A stretch of 64,000 nt of DNA from Silene latifolia (Eukaryota > Streptophyta > Magnoliopsida > Caryophyllales > Caryophyllaceae). Made by a program: the position numbers and the translations under genes. Below, in pieces: positions 12,920 through 23,813 of the stretch (its first letter is position 1; every line of letters starts with the position of its first letter). The DNA lies in NCBI RefSeq assembly GCF_048544455.1, contig NC_133531.1, positions 67,742,099 through 67,806,098 on the forward strand, given 5' to 3'. A model generated the notes under the pieces. It was not told where the DNA came from and ran no database searches. It was given only the letters and a program-made list of their open reading frames with translations.

Positions 12920-14841
12920 TGTAACACCCCCATTTATTTAAGGGCCTGGACTAGGACTCCTCAGATAAAGAAGGGTGTTACCATCTCGGAACCCGAGGCA
13001 GTAGATAACAAAGGAAAAATAAACAGTACTTTAAATAGAAAGTTATAAATGTTTACAACTCAAATGGAACATGTCTCAAAACTGAAAATAAGTCTGATAG
13101 CTAAACTGAAATAAAAATGGGCTAGCTCTAAGTCAGGTGATCCATGCTCGCTCGCCCCGCCCATTTCTGTATGTCTCAACAACTTGTCAATCTGCTCCCC
13201 AAGAAATGGATCATCACAGGCGTACACGAATACACAGGGTCAACCGCGAGGTTGAGTAGGTAATACGATATAATAAAGAATGCAATGATATGATCCTCCA
13301 ATCTCAACTCCATCACACACATCCCCGGAACGCCCAGCCATACCGATCCCCGACAGACTATATCAATCGACCGTCGTCGATATACCAGCTCGTAGCTGAG
13401 GACACCAGGGCAAGTCCTGCAGAACCCGCCTGGGCCTTAATCGCAATAATCTCATCTCCTCCAACTCCAACTCCGATGCAAATGCAATGTATGAAACGTA
13501 TGAAACAATAATGCTCAACAAGATAAATAAAATAAGCAGATATGTCATATAATCACCGAACATGCTAACTCTTTATAATCGTAAGAACTCAATCAGTGTA
13601 TTCACCTACCTCAGTACTGCAGTCAAATAGTCGGTGCTCAGTAATATTCCACAACAAACTCGCCCTCTCGATATATAGCAATAAGAATTTAATCCAGCAG
13701 CTCAGAAATACTCGACTCGGAAATCACCACCTAATATTAATAGCATACGATTACTAAACCGACAAGAAACTTAACCCATTTTATCAATTAATCATGCACC
13801 TAAACAAGACTCATCATAACTCAATAGAAACCTTAATTTATAGGGCAAATTCGACTTTTCTTATTTTCTAGAACCGGACAGACTTGCTATAAAATACATA
13901 ACTAATTCTAGGAAAATTAAATCGATGCGAGGCAAATTGGGTTGGAACCATAACACTCTAATCTACAGTTCTTATCTGATATACTTTTCCCAAATCCAAA
14001 CATATCGATGGTTTCCAGACTGATTTCCAGAGGCTGACATAATTCGTCGCATAAAAAGTAAAGACTCATAAAACGAGTTTGACAAATGATTTTTAAGTAA
14101 AACCAATGCCTAACTCATCTAAACTCTTTGAATTAAATATATGAAAAAGACCCAGCACCAACTCAATATCTAAATTATGTTTTAGAAGTAATCTTCTAGC
14201 CTCTACTGATTCGCGGACTTTTTAGATAGACGTTCACAAATAATTTATTCAGGAAAAACTACATGGTGAAATGCTACCAATTTTCATAGGCATAAACTAG
14301 GCTTGGAATAAACATGAGTCTCTTCTTTAACTTTTTACATCCAACGAATTTAAGACAGGTAAAACACTCAAATAACACAGACCAACGAATCTGTAAATTG
14401 CTATAACTATTTTATTCATTTATCTCATACAATTTATAATCAAAACCCCCAAACCAATTTCTAGGGTTACAAAAATTATTCCAATACTACTATAATTATG
14501 CTAATAATTGAATAAAGAGGTAATAGGATAGACTACTTACGAAAAAGGATGAGAATAGGCTGAGAAATCGCCTCGCAATGCCTCACGAGTTCTTCACACA
14601 CGGCTGCCACTTCTCTCTTTTCTCTCTTTTCTCATGGTTAAAGTGAATATGGTGATAGGGAGATTAGGGTTTGGTTAGATGAGTTATACGTATAGAATAG
14701 GTGCTATTAAGACGATACGGGCCTACCTAGTTACATTAATTAAAACCCGAGTCACATAGTTAATCGAGTCACAAATACACTACACGACCCAGCTGGTAAC
14801 TCGGCCTAATATAATATCATATTAAAATACCGGGTATTACA
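12920..14841 (-). repeat. LTR copy 1 of the LARD-like element (5' LTR on the minus strand)
   Basis: This 1922-bp LTR starts TGTAACACCC and ends GGTATTACA on the plus strand. It aligns throughout with 6264-8193 with few differences. A small ORF that appears on both strands at 13290-13563 also appears in the other LTR, and I treat it as a chance frame. Confidence 0.9.
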
Positions 14842-15740
14842 CTATGGCTCTCGATCGAACAATTCCAAAATAGCTCACTTCGATCGAGTACAGCAGGGAC
14901 TCGATAGAACAACTTCAACTGCCAAATATACTCGATCGACCTCAAAACCTCTCGATCAAGAAAATAGCCACTAAAAACAGCACGGGCTCGTTTGGTTAGC
15001 TTCTAAGGACCTCCTTCACGCTTCCCGAGGTACGGCATTCTGCTCTAAATCTCCGTCTCCTCAAAATGCATGCTAAGAGGAACGAATATGGTACGATATC
15101 GCTACTTTAAGGTCCATTCCGGCAAATGAGACAAAACGAACAAAAGTAGCCAATTCGGGGCATTTTTCAATACAAAGCAATGAAATTGATATAGATATGC
15201 GTGCAATAAAAGGCCAAAAAGACTATATAAATTGCACGTATCATGTGTCCGGGTGGGTTGTCGCTGATGCTGTTCAGCATCAGTGTGCTATGTATGGGGA
15301 TTTATACGCGGCAACTGGTTATGGTTTCCTTCCCTTCTCTTTCTATTCGCTTAGAGAACAAGGTTCGGATGCTGTTGTCTCGTTCAAGCGGATCCAGAAA
15401 TTCTCGGTATCTCAGGATGTAGGGGCTCCGGTGGCCGCTTTTATTTTTACTAGACTTAGCTTTGCTGTTGCTAAGGGGGTGGGGGCCCAGATTGTCTCTC
15501 GGCTCCCCACCAATTTCATGTAAAATTTTATTTTTCTATCTATAAAAGCTGCGCGCATCCTTATAAAAAAAAAAGAAAAAAAAGAAAAAAAGAAGAAAAA
15601 AAAGAAAAAAAAAAGAAGAAAAAAAAAAATAATAATAATAATAAATTAGAACAGGCAGAGAATTAAACTAAGATTAAAGAGAAGGGAAAGATTACAAAGT
15701 TCGAAATCGGAAAAGAGAGACAAGCAAGAATTCCCAGCAG
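14842..15740 (+). repeat. array unit 3, right part
   Basis: This is the remainder of unit 3 after the 9.5-kb insertion. It has the rest of the palindrome cluster, the LTR terminus, and a LINE C-terminal reading frame from about 15242 to a stop at 15523, with several unit-specific substitutions. The long A-rich tail with AAGAA interruptions at about 15565-15645 ends in a short AAT run. Confidence 0.85.
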
Positions 15741-16728
15741 TAATTAGGAGTAAAGCAAAGTATGGTAAAGTGTAATTAAGATGTAAAACAGTATGTGTTA
15801 ACCTAATGACGACTTCCTTTATATAGGGAAGCGTTTTATTAACATAAATAAATCTAACACGGAATAGAAATCCCGAGTATATAAGCTAGTCACTCGATCG
15901 AGGCATTTCATTCCTCTCGATCGAGTGATTCTTCAGCAATTCTTCTTGATCAAGCAACTATGGCTCTCGATCGAAAAATTCCAAAATAGCTCACTTCGAT
16001 CGAGTACAGCAGGGACTCGATCGAACAACTTCAACTGCTAAATATACTCGATCGACCTCAAAACCTCTCGATCAAGAAAATAGCCACTAGAAACAGCACG
16101 GGCTCGTTTGGTTAGCTTCTAAGGACCTCCTTCACGCTTCCCGAGGTACGGCATTCTGCTCTAAATCTCCGTCTCCTCAAAATGCATGCTAAGAGGAACG
16201 AATATGGTACGATATCGCCACTTTAAGGTCCATTCATGCAAATGAGACAAAACGAACAAAAGTAGCCAATTCGGGGCATTTTGTAATACAAAGCAATGAA
16301 ATTGATACAGAAATGCGTGCAAAAAAAGGCCAAAAAGACTATATAAAATGCACGTATCATGTGTCCAGGCAGGTTGTCGCTGATGCTGCTCAGCATAAGT
16401 GTGCTAAGTATGAGGATTAATGCGCGACAACTGGTTATGGTTTCCTTCCCTTCTCTTTCTCTTCGCTTGGAGAGCTGGGTTCGGATGCTGTTGTCTTGCT
16501 CAAGCGGATCCAGAAATTCTCGGTAACTCAGGATGCGGGAGCTCCGGTGGCCGCTTATATTTTTATTAGACTTAGCTTTGCTGTTGCTAAGGGGGTGGGG
16601 CCCAAATTCTCTCTCGGCTCCCCACCAATTTCAAGTAAACTTTTATTTTTCTATCTATGAAAGCCGCACGCATCCTTATAAAAAAAATAAACAAAAGAAA
16701 AATAAAATAAAAAATAAAATAAAATAAA

Positions 16729-16795
<67 letters not shown>

Positions 16796-16889
16796 TAGAA
16801 CAAGCAGAGAAATAAATTAAGATTAAAGAGAAGGGAAAGATTACAAAGTTCGAAATCGGAAAAGAGAGACAAGCAAGAATTCCCAACAT
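15741..16889 (+). repeat. array unit 4 (LINE frame broken)
   Basis: This is a complete composite unit, but the LINE frame has an internal stop (GAG GAT TAA near 16420) and a one-base loss in the run of Gs near 16600. The tail carries a long (AAT)n run at about 16727-16794. Confidence 0.8.
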
Positions 16890-17836
16890 TAATTAGGAGT
16901 AAAGCAAAGTATGGTAAAGTGTAATTAAGATGTAAAAAAGTATGTGTTAACCTAATGACGACTTCCTTTATATAGGGAAGCGTTTTATTAACATAAATAA
17001 ATTTAACACGGAATAGAAATCCCGAGTATATAAGCTAGTCACTCGATCGAGGCATTTCATTCCTCTCGATCGAGTGATTCTTCAACAATTCTTCTCGATC
17101 AAGCAACTATGGCTCTCGATCGAACAATTCCAAAATAGCTCACTTCGATCGAGTACAGCAGGGACTCGATCGAACAACTTCAACTGCCAAATATACTCGA
17201 TCGACCTCGAAACCTCTCGATCAAGAAAATAGCCACTAAAAACAGCACGGGCTCGTTTGGTTAGCTTCTAAGGACCACCTTCACGCTTCCCGAGGTACGG
17301 CATTCTGCTCTAAATCTCCGTCTCCTCAAAATGCATGCTAAGAGGAACGAATATGGTACGATATCGCCACTTTAAGGTCCATTCATGCAAATGAGACAAA
17401 ACGAACAAAAGTAGCCAATTCGGGGCATTTTGCAATACAAAGCAATGAAATTGATAAAGATATGCGTGCAATAAAAGGCGAAAAAGACTCTATAAATTGC
17501 ACGTATCATGTGTCTGGGCGGGTTGTCGCTGATGCTGCTCAGCATCAGTGTGCTAAGTATGGGGATTTATACGCGGCAACTGGTTATGGTTTCCTTCCCT
17601 TCTCTTTCTATTCGCTTGGAGAACTGGGTTCGGATGCTGTTGTCTCGTTCAAGCGGATCCAGAAATTCTCGGTATCTCAGGATGTGGGGGCTCTGGTGGC
17701 CGCTTATATTTTTACTAGACTTAGCTTTGCTGTTGCTAAGGGGGTGGGGGCTCAGATTGTCTCTCGGCTCCCCACCAATTTCATGTAAACTTTTATTTTT
17801 CTATCTATAAAAGTTGCGCGCATCCTTATAAAAAAA

Positions 17837-17906
<70 letters not shown>

Positions 17907-18001
17907 TTAGAACAGGCAGAGAATTAAATTAAGATTAAATAGAAGGGAAAGATTACAAAGTTCGAAATCGGAAAAGAGAGACAAGCAAGAATTCCCAGCA
18001 G
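16890..18001 (+). repeat. array unit 5
   Basis: This is a complete composite unit with an open LINE 3' reading frame ending at 17788 and a poly-A plus AAT tail at about 17827-17905. Confidence 0.8.
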
Positions 18002-19119
18002 TAATTAGGAGTAAAGCAAAGTATGGTAAAGTGTAATTAATATGTAAAATAGTATGTGTTAACCTAATGACGACTTCCTTTATATAGGGAAGCGTTTTAT
18101 TAACATAAATAAATTTAACACGGAATAGAAATCCCGAGTATATAAGCTAGTCACTCGATCGAGGCATTTCATTCCTCTCGATCGAGTGATTCTTCAACAA
18201 TTCTTCTCGATCAAGCAACTATGGCTCTCGATCGAACAATTCCAAAATAGCTCACTTCGATCGAGTACAGCAGGGACTCGATCGAACAATTTCAACTTCC
18301 AAATCTACCCGATCGACCTCAAAACCTCTCGATCGAGCAAATAGCCACTGAAAACAGCACGAACTCGTTTAGTTAGCTTCTAAGGACATCCTTCACGCTT
18401 CCCGAGGTACGACATTCTGCTCTAAATCTCCATCTCCTCAAAATGCATGCTAAGAGGAACGAATAAGGTACGATATCGCCACTTTAAGGTCCATTCCTGC
18501 AAATGAGACAAAAGAACAAAAGTAGCCAATTCGGAGCATTTTGCAATACAAAGAAATGAAATTGATACAGAAATGCGTGCAATAAAAGGCCAAAAAGATT
18601 ATATTAATTGCACGTATCATGTGTCCGGGCGGGTTGTCGCTGATGCTGCTCAGCATCAGTGTGCTAAGTATGGGGATTTATACGCGGCAACTGGTTATGG
18701 TTTCCTTCCCTTCTCTTTCTCTTCGCTTGGAGAGCTGGGTTCGGATGCTGTTGTCTTGCTCAAGCGGATCCAGAAATTCTCGGTAACTCAGGATGCGGGA
18801 GCTCCGGTGGCCGCTTATATTTTTACTAGACTTCGCTTTGCTGTTGCTAAGGGGGTGGGGGCCCAGATTCTCTCTCGGCTCCCCACCAATTTCAAGTAAA
18901 CTTTTATTTTTCTATCTATGAAAGCCGCACGCATCCTTATAAAAAAAATAAACAAAAGAAAAATAAAATAAAAAATAAAATAAAATAAAAATAATAAAAA
19001 TAATAAAAATAAAAATAATAATAATAAATTAGAACAAGCAGAGAAATAAATAAAGATTAAAGAGAAAGGAAAGATTACAAAGTTCGAAATCGGAAAAGAG
19101 AGACAAGCAAGAATTCCTA
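18002..19119 (+). repeat. array unit 6
   Basis: This is a complete composite unit with an open LINE 3' reading frame ending at 18899. Its last residues are TNFK rather than TNFM, a variant shared with unit 7, so neighbouring units are partly homogenised. The tail is mixed A-rich and AAT. Confidence 0.8.
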
Positions 19120-20217
19120 ACAGTAATTAGGAGTAAAGCAAAGTATGGTAAAGTGTAATTAAGATGTAAAATAGTATGTGTTAACCTAATGACGACTTTC
19201 TTTATATAGGGAAGCGTTTTATTAACATAAATAAATCTAACACGGAATAGAAATCCCGAGTATATAAGCTAGTCACTCGATCGAGGCATTTCATTCCTCT
19301 CGATCGAGTGATTCTTCAACAATTCTTCTCGATCAAGCAACTATGGCTCTCGATCGAACAATTCCAAAATAGCTCACTTCGATCGAGAACAGCAGGGACT
19401 CGATCGAACAACTTCAACTGCCAAATCTACTCGATCGACCTCAAAACCTCTCGATCGAGCAAATAGCCACTGAAAACAGCACGCACTCGTTTGGTTAGCT
19501 TCTAAGGACCTCCTTCACGCTTCCCGAGGTACGACATTCTGCTCTAAATCTCCATCTGCTCAAAATGCATGCTAAAGGAACGAATAAGGTACGATATCGC
19601 CACTTTAAGGCCCATTCCTGCAAATGAGACAAAAGAACAAAAGTAGCCAATTCGGAGCATTTTGCAATACAAAGAAATGAAATTGATACAGAAATGCGTG
19701 CAATAAAAGGCCAAAAAGACTATATAAAATGCACGTATCATGTGTCCGGGCAGGTTGTCGCTGATGCTGCTCAGCATATGTGTGCTAAGTATGGGGATTT
19801 ATGCGCGACAACTGGTTATGGTTTCCTTCCCTTCTCTTTCTCTTCGCTTGGAGAGCTGGGTTCGGATGCTGTTGTCTTGCTCAAGCGGATCCAGAAATTC
19901 TCGGTAACTTAAGATGCGGGGGCTCTGGTGGCCGCTTATATTTTTACTAGACTTAGCTTTGCTATTGCTAAGAGGGTAGAGGCCCAGATTGTCTCTCGGC
20001 TCCCCACCAATTTCAAGTAAACTGTTATTTTTCTATCTATGAAAGCCGCGCGCATCCTTATAAAAAAAAAAAATAAACAAAAAAAAAAAAAAAAAATAAT
20101 AATAATAATAATAACAATAAAAAAATAGAACAAGCAGAGAATTAAATTAAGATTAAAGAGAATGGAAAGATTACAAAGTTCGAAATCGGAAAAGAGAGAC
20201 AAGCAAGAATTCCCAGC
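19120..20217 (+). repeat. array unit 7 (LINE frame broken)
   Basis: This is a complete composite unit. The LINE frame stops at 19912 through a TAA where other units read CAG (SQD or TQD), with further changes after it. The tail at about 20060-20123 is poly-A, then AAT. Confidence 0.8.
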
Positions 20218-21159
20218 AGTAATTAGGAGTAAAGAAAAGTATGGTAAAGTGTAATTAATATGTAAAATAGTATGTGTTAACCTAATGGCGACTTCCTTTA
20301 TATAGGCAAGCGTTTTATTAACATAAATAAATCTAACACGGAATAGAAATCCCGAGTATATAAGCTAGTCACTCGATCGAGGCATTTCATTCCTCTCGAT
20401 CGAGTGATTCTTCAACAATTCTTCTCGATCAAGCAACTATGGTTCTCGATCGAACAATTCCAAAATAGCTCACTTCGTTCGAGTACAACAGGGACTCGAT
20501 CGAACAACTTCAACTGCCAAATCTACTCGATCGACCTCAAAACCTCTCGATCGATCAAATAGCCACTGAAAACAGCACGGACTCGTTTGGTTAGCTTCTA
20601 AGGACCTCCTTCACGCTTCCCGAGGTACGACATTCTGCTCTAAATCTCCATCTCCTCAAAATGCATGCTAAGAGGAACGAATAAGGTACGATATCGCCAC
20701 TTTAAGGTCCATTCCTGTAAATGAGACAGAACGAACAAAAGTAGCCAATTCGGGGCATTTTGCATACCAAGCAATGAAATTGATATGGAAATGCGTGCAA
20801 TAAAAGGCCAAAAAGACTATATAAATTGCACGTATCATGTGTCCGGGCGGGTTGTCGCTGATGCTGCTCAGCATAAGTGTGCTAAGTATGGGGATTTATG
20901 CGCGGCAACTAGTTATGGTTTCCTTCCTTTCTCTTTCTCTTCGCTTGGAGAGCTGGGTTCGGATGTTGTTGTCTTGCTCAAGTGGATCCAGAAATTCTCG
21001 GTATCTCAGGACGCGGGGGCTTTGGTGGCCGCTTATATTTTTACTAGACTTAGCTTTGCTGTTGCTAAGGGCATGTGGGCCCAGATTGTCTCTCGATTCC
21101 CCACCAATTTCATGTAAACTTTTATTTTTCTATCTATGAAAGTTGCGCGCATCCTTATA

Positions 21160-21190
<31 letters not shown>

Positions 21191-21206
21191 AAAGAAAAAA
21201 AAAGAA

Positions 21207-21286
<80 letters not shown>

Positions 21287-21395
21287 CAACAGTAATAATA
21301 ACAACAACAACAATAACAACAATAACAATAACAAGAATAACAATAATAATAACAATACTAATAACAATAATAATAATAATAATAATAATAATAAT

Positions 21396-21435
<40 letters not shown>

Positions 21436-21619
21436 TAATAACAATAACAATAATAATAAATATAACAATAACAATAAATATAACAATAACAATAACAATA
21501 ACAATAACAATAACAATAACAATAACAATAACAATAATAATAATAACAATAACAATAATAATAATAAAAAAAAAAAAAAAAAAAAAAAATAATAATAATA
21601 ATAATAATAATACATCTTA
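20218..21619 (+). repeat. array unit 8 with expanded AAT tail
   Basis: This is the last composite unit. Its LINE 3' reading frame ends at 21117. The tail has expanded into about 450 bp of A-rich, AAT and AAC microsatellite that runs directly into the longer LINE copy. Confidence 0.8.
21158..21615 (+). repeat. compound A-rich / (AAT)n / (AAC)n microsatellite
   Basis: About 450 bp is made of AAT and AAC triplets with A-rich ends. It is the expanded tail of array unit 8. The triplet repeat produces poly-N, poly-I and poly-L frames on both strands, none of which I accept as genes. Confidence 0.95.
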
Positions 21620-23076
21620 ATGTCTCAAAGACGGAGGTCTTTTGTCCTGTTGAGGATCCTCGGAGCCGACTTCCCGGGGTTTTCCTCTCCTTCTATTGCT
21701 CGGCCCTTGCGTGGTGTTTCGGTTTTGAGTGGACCTGTCAGTAGTTGCCCTATTTTTGTCAGTGAGATTGTGGCGAAGAGAGTGACTAAGACCATTAAGC
21801 TTATGGACTTGGTTGCGAGGATTGAGGACCCGCAATGTGAGTTGCTTCTGCTTAGAGCTTGTACTGGTATTTCTAAGCTCTATTTCTCTCTTCGTACTTG
21901 CTCCCCCATTGTTTTTGGGTCGGTCCATCTTCCTTTCGATGCTGCTCTTTGTTCCAACTTGGAACGTATTGTTACCGCGTCTGGCCCGGGTTTTGGGGAT
22001 TGGCAGTGGCGCCTTGCTACATTCTCTTTTCATCTTGGTGGTCTTGGTGTCTATGCGGCGGGAGATGTTTTACACTATGCTTTTATTGTGTCCCGTTTGC
22101 AGTCTGTTGATTTGCAAGCTAAGCTCCTCGGACCTTCTGGTATTGTAGATGCTGGCCCTGCTTTCGACGATGCCGCACGGGTGTTTTCTGCGACTACAGG
22201 TTCTGATATCTTATGTAAACCTAGTGAAATTGCTGCCCCCAAACATATGATGAAATTGGCAGATATATATTTAGCGACGGTTGCTATTGCTTCAGAGTCT
22301 GTTTTCTCTTTGACACCACGCCAGCTTGCTTTGTGGAAGTCTCAGCAGGGTGCCCACTCCTCTGATTGGTTGCGTGCGGTTCCTATCTCGGGGTTGGGTC
22401 AGACTATGAACGGGAGGACTTACCGGAGTGTGCTTGGGTATCGACTGGGTGTTCCGTTATTCACGGTATCTAGGCCTTGTCTTGCTTGCTCTCGGGTTTT
22501 TGCTGATGATGTTTTCGGGGACCACGCTATTTCTTGTACTGGTACTGTGGGAGTTAAGCTTCGGCACAACCTCGTTCGTGACACTCTATTCGACATCTGC
22601 TATAGAGCTGGTATTTCTGCGGGTAAGGAGGTTGATATCGGTTTAGTTGACGAGCATGGTGGTTCTCTTCGTCCTGCGGATTTGCTGCTATATTCCTGGG
22701 ACAGAGGGCGTGATGTGTCCGTTGGCTTGACAGGGTCTTCTCCTTTGACTCAGACTGAGATGATGGATTTTGTGCCCGGCCAGGTTGTCGTTGATGCTGC
22801 TCAGCGTAAGTGTGCTAAGTACGGGGATTTGTGCGCGACAGCTAGTTATGGTTTCCTTTCCTTCTCTTTCTCTTCACTTGGGAGAGGGTCTAAGTCGTTG
22901 TTGCCTTGCTCAAGCGGATCCAGAAATTCTCGGTATCTCGGGATGCGGAGGCTCGGGTAGTCGCTTACATTTTTACTAGACTTAGCTTTGTGGCTAAGGT
23001 GTGGGAGCCAGATTGTCTCTCGGCTCCCACCAATTTCATGTAAACCTTTTATTTTTATTATAATGAAAGCTGCGCG

Positions 23077-23121
<45 letters not shown>

Positions 23122-23129
23122 ATAATAAT
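21617..23129 (+). pseudogene. 5'-truncated plant LINE, C-terminal part of reverse transcriptase protein
   Basis: This is the 3' end of a non-LTR retrotransposon of the type often annotated in plants as a reverse-transcriptase-domain protein. The reading frame from about 21620 to 22960 covers the region after the RT catalytic core. It shows an RT thumb-like block (KRVTKTIKLMDLVARI, then DPQCELLLLRACTG), a WQWRLATFSFHLGGLGVY motif, a C-x-x-C...H...C cluster near 22480-22550 (CLACSRVF...GDHAISC) and the block LRPADLLLYSW...LTGSSPLTQT. The first codons follow directly on the AAT repeat, so the RT palm and endonuclease are missing. A frameshift near 22880 and later indels break the last 80 codons, which the tandem units keep open. 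The 3' UTR and poly-A with AAT end at 23129, where the Tat element starts. Confidence 0.85.
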
Positions 23130-23713
23130 TGATTGGGGCATATTCTGCACGATCCGACCAAGTCAACACATTGAGCAAGGTCAAGGATATCCACAAAGAA
23201 AGTCAACGACTTAGACAAATTTAGCCGATGAAGCCCGTCACTGTCACCTGGTCTCGGCGTGGCAACCACCAGCAGGACACATATCCGCGTACTCATATCC
23301 AAGACCCTCGGCCGGCCTGCCATGGGTCCAGCGGCCGAGGGTAGAACGGTCTTTCCACCTGCTAGCCACTTGGCCACTTGGCCACTACGTGACAAAAGGT
23401 GAAAGTCTATAAATACTCCTCAACCTTCATTGAGGAAAGGATCCAAGAATTAACCTAAGAATCACTATTCATCTGGTAATATCTTCCTTATCTCTCTACA
23501 ATACATCCTTTGCCAAGTAACAACAACTTACCCCTCTAAGTTTACTGACTTGAGCGTCGGAGTGAGTACGCTTGGCACAAAGCCAAGCCCTCAGTTCGTT
23601 CATTGTTGCAGGAGAGGCCGAGAGGAACGATAGAGACGAAGAATCCAACTCAAGACATCATTCTACAAGCCACGGGTGGTAACAATACTTGCTCTGGAAT
23701 TACACCCGGAACA
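23130..23713 (+). repeat. 5' LTR of Tat element
   Basis: The LTR starts TGATTGGGGC and ends CCGGAACA. A TATA-like TATAAATAC at about 23409-23417 in a plausible promoter position also occurs in the 3' LTR. The two copies are very similar, with a few substitutions and small indels in the first 150 bp, so this insertion is fairly young. Confidence 0.92.
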
Positions 23714-23715
23714 AT

Positions 23716-23731
23716 TGGCGCCGTCTGTGGG
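23716..23731 (+). promoter_or_regulatory. primer-binding site of Tat element
   Basis: TGGCGCCGTCTGTGGG starts two bases after the LTR. This text is typical at this position in Tat-type elements. I do not assign the exact tRNA. Confidence 0.75.
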
Positions 23732-23813
23732 AAAAGACACTAGAAGCTAGTCACATTCATTCCCAAACAAAAAAAACAAACACAAAAAAAAACCCACCCC
23801 AAAAGCTAAGAAG

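Larger units (their letters stand above)
5329..14841 (-). mobile_element. non-coding LTR retrotransposon (LARD-like, Tekay/Del-like ends) with 2.1 LTRs
   Basis: This minus-strand LTR element is inserted in array unit 3. Read on the minus strand it has LTR 14841-12920, primer site, internal DNA, a polypurine tract, LTR 8193-6264, a second primer site, a short piece of internal DNA (6263-5530) and a 201-bp terminal piece of a third LTR (5529-5329). The ends are TG and CA. The target duplication is CTATG, with CTATA on the left copy. The primer site TGGTATCAGAGC matches the initiator-methionine tRNA type. The hairpin next to the polypurine tract resembles the 3' ends of plant chromoviruses. No gag or pol was found in the 4.7-kb interior, so it must be non-autonomous, as LARD elements are. 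Confidence 0.85.
3036..21619 (+). repeat. tandem array of eight composite Athila-LTR/LINE-3'-end units (~1.1 kb each)
   Basis: The same unit recurs head to tail. Its start, AATTAGGAGTAAAGCAAAG, appears near 3036, 4008, 5108, 15741, 16890, 18002, 19120 and 20218, about 0.97-1.15 kb apart once the insertion in unit 3 is removed. In order, each unit has antisense Athila-like LTR sequence with several TCGATCGA palindromes, the LTR terminus ending CGTATCA, a LINE 3' coding end of about 280 bp beginning TGTCCGGG, a short 3' UTR, and an A-rich/AAT tail. The LTR assignment rests on similarity of its complement to the LTR at 50550 (same TGATACGTGC start, CCCCGAATTGGCTAC block and TCGATCGA clusters). 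The LINE assignment rests on the longer copy at 21617-23129. Confidence 0.85.

Noticed and set aside
18450-18656. Minus-strand ORFs of 60-90 codons repeated in every array unit
   Set aside because: They are shadows of the antisense LTR part of the unit. A similar frame opens the LTR at 50550, which is useful as proof of homology but not as a gene.
21075-21620. 181-codon Asn-rich frame and matching Leu/Ile frames on the other strand
   Set aside because: They are translations of the AAT/AAC microsatellite and A-rich tail, with no non-repeat content.
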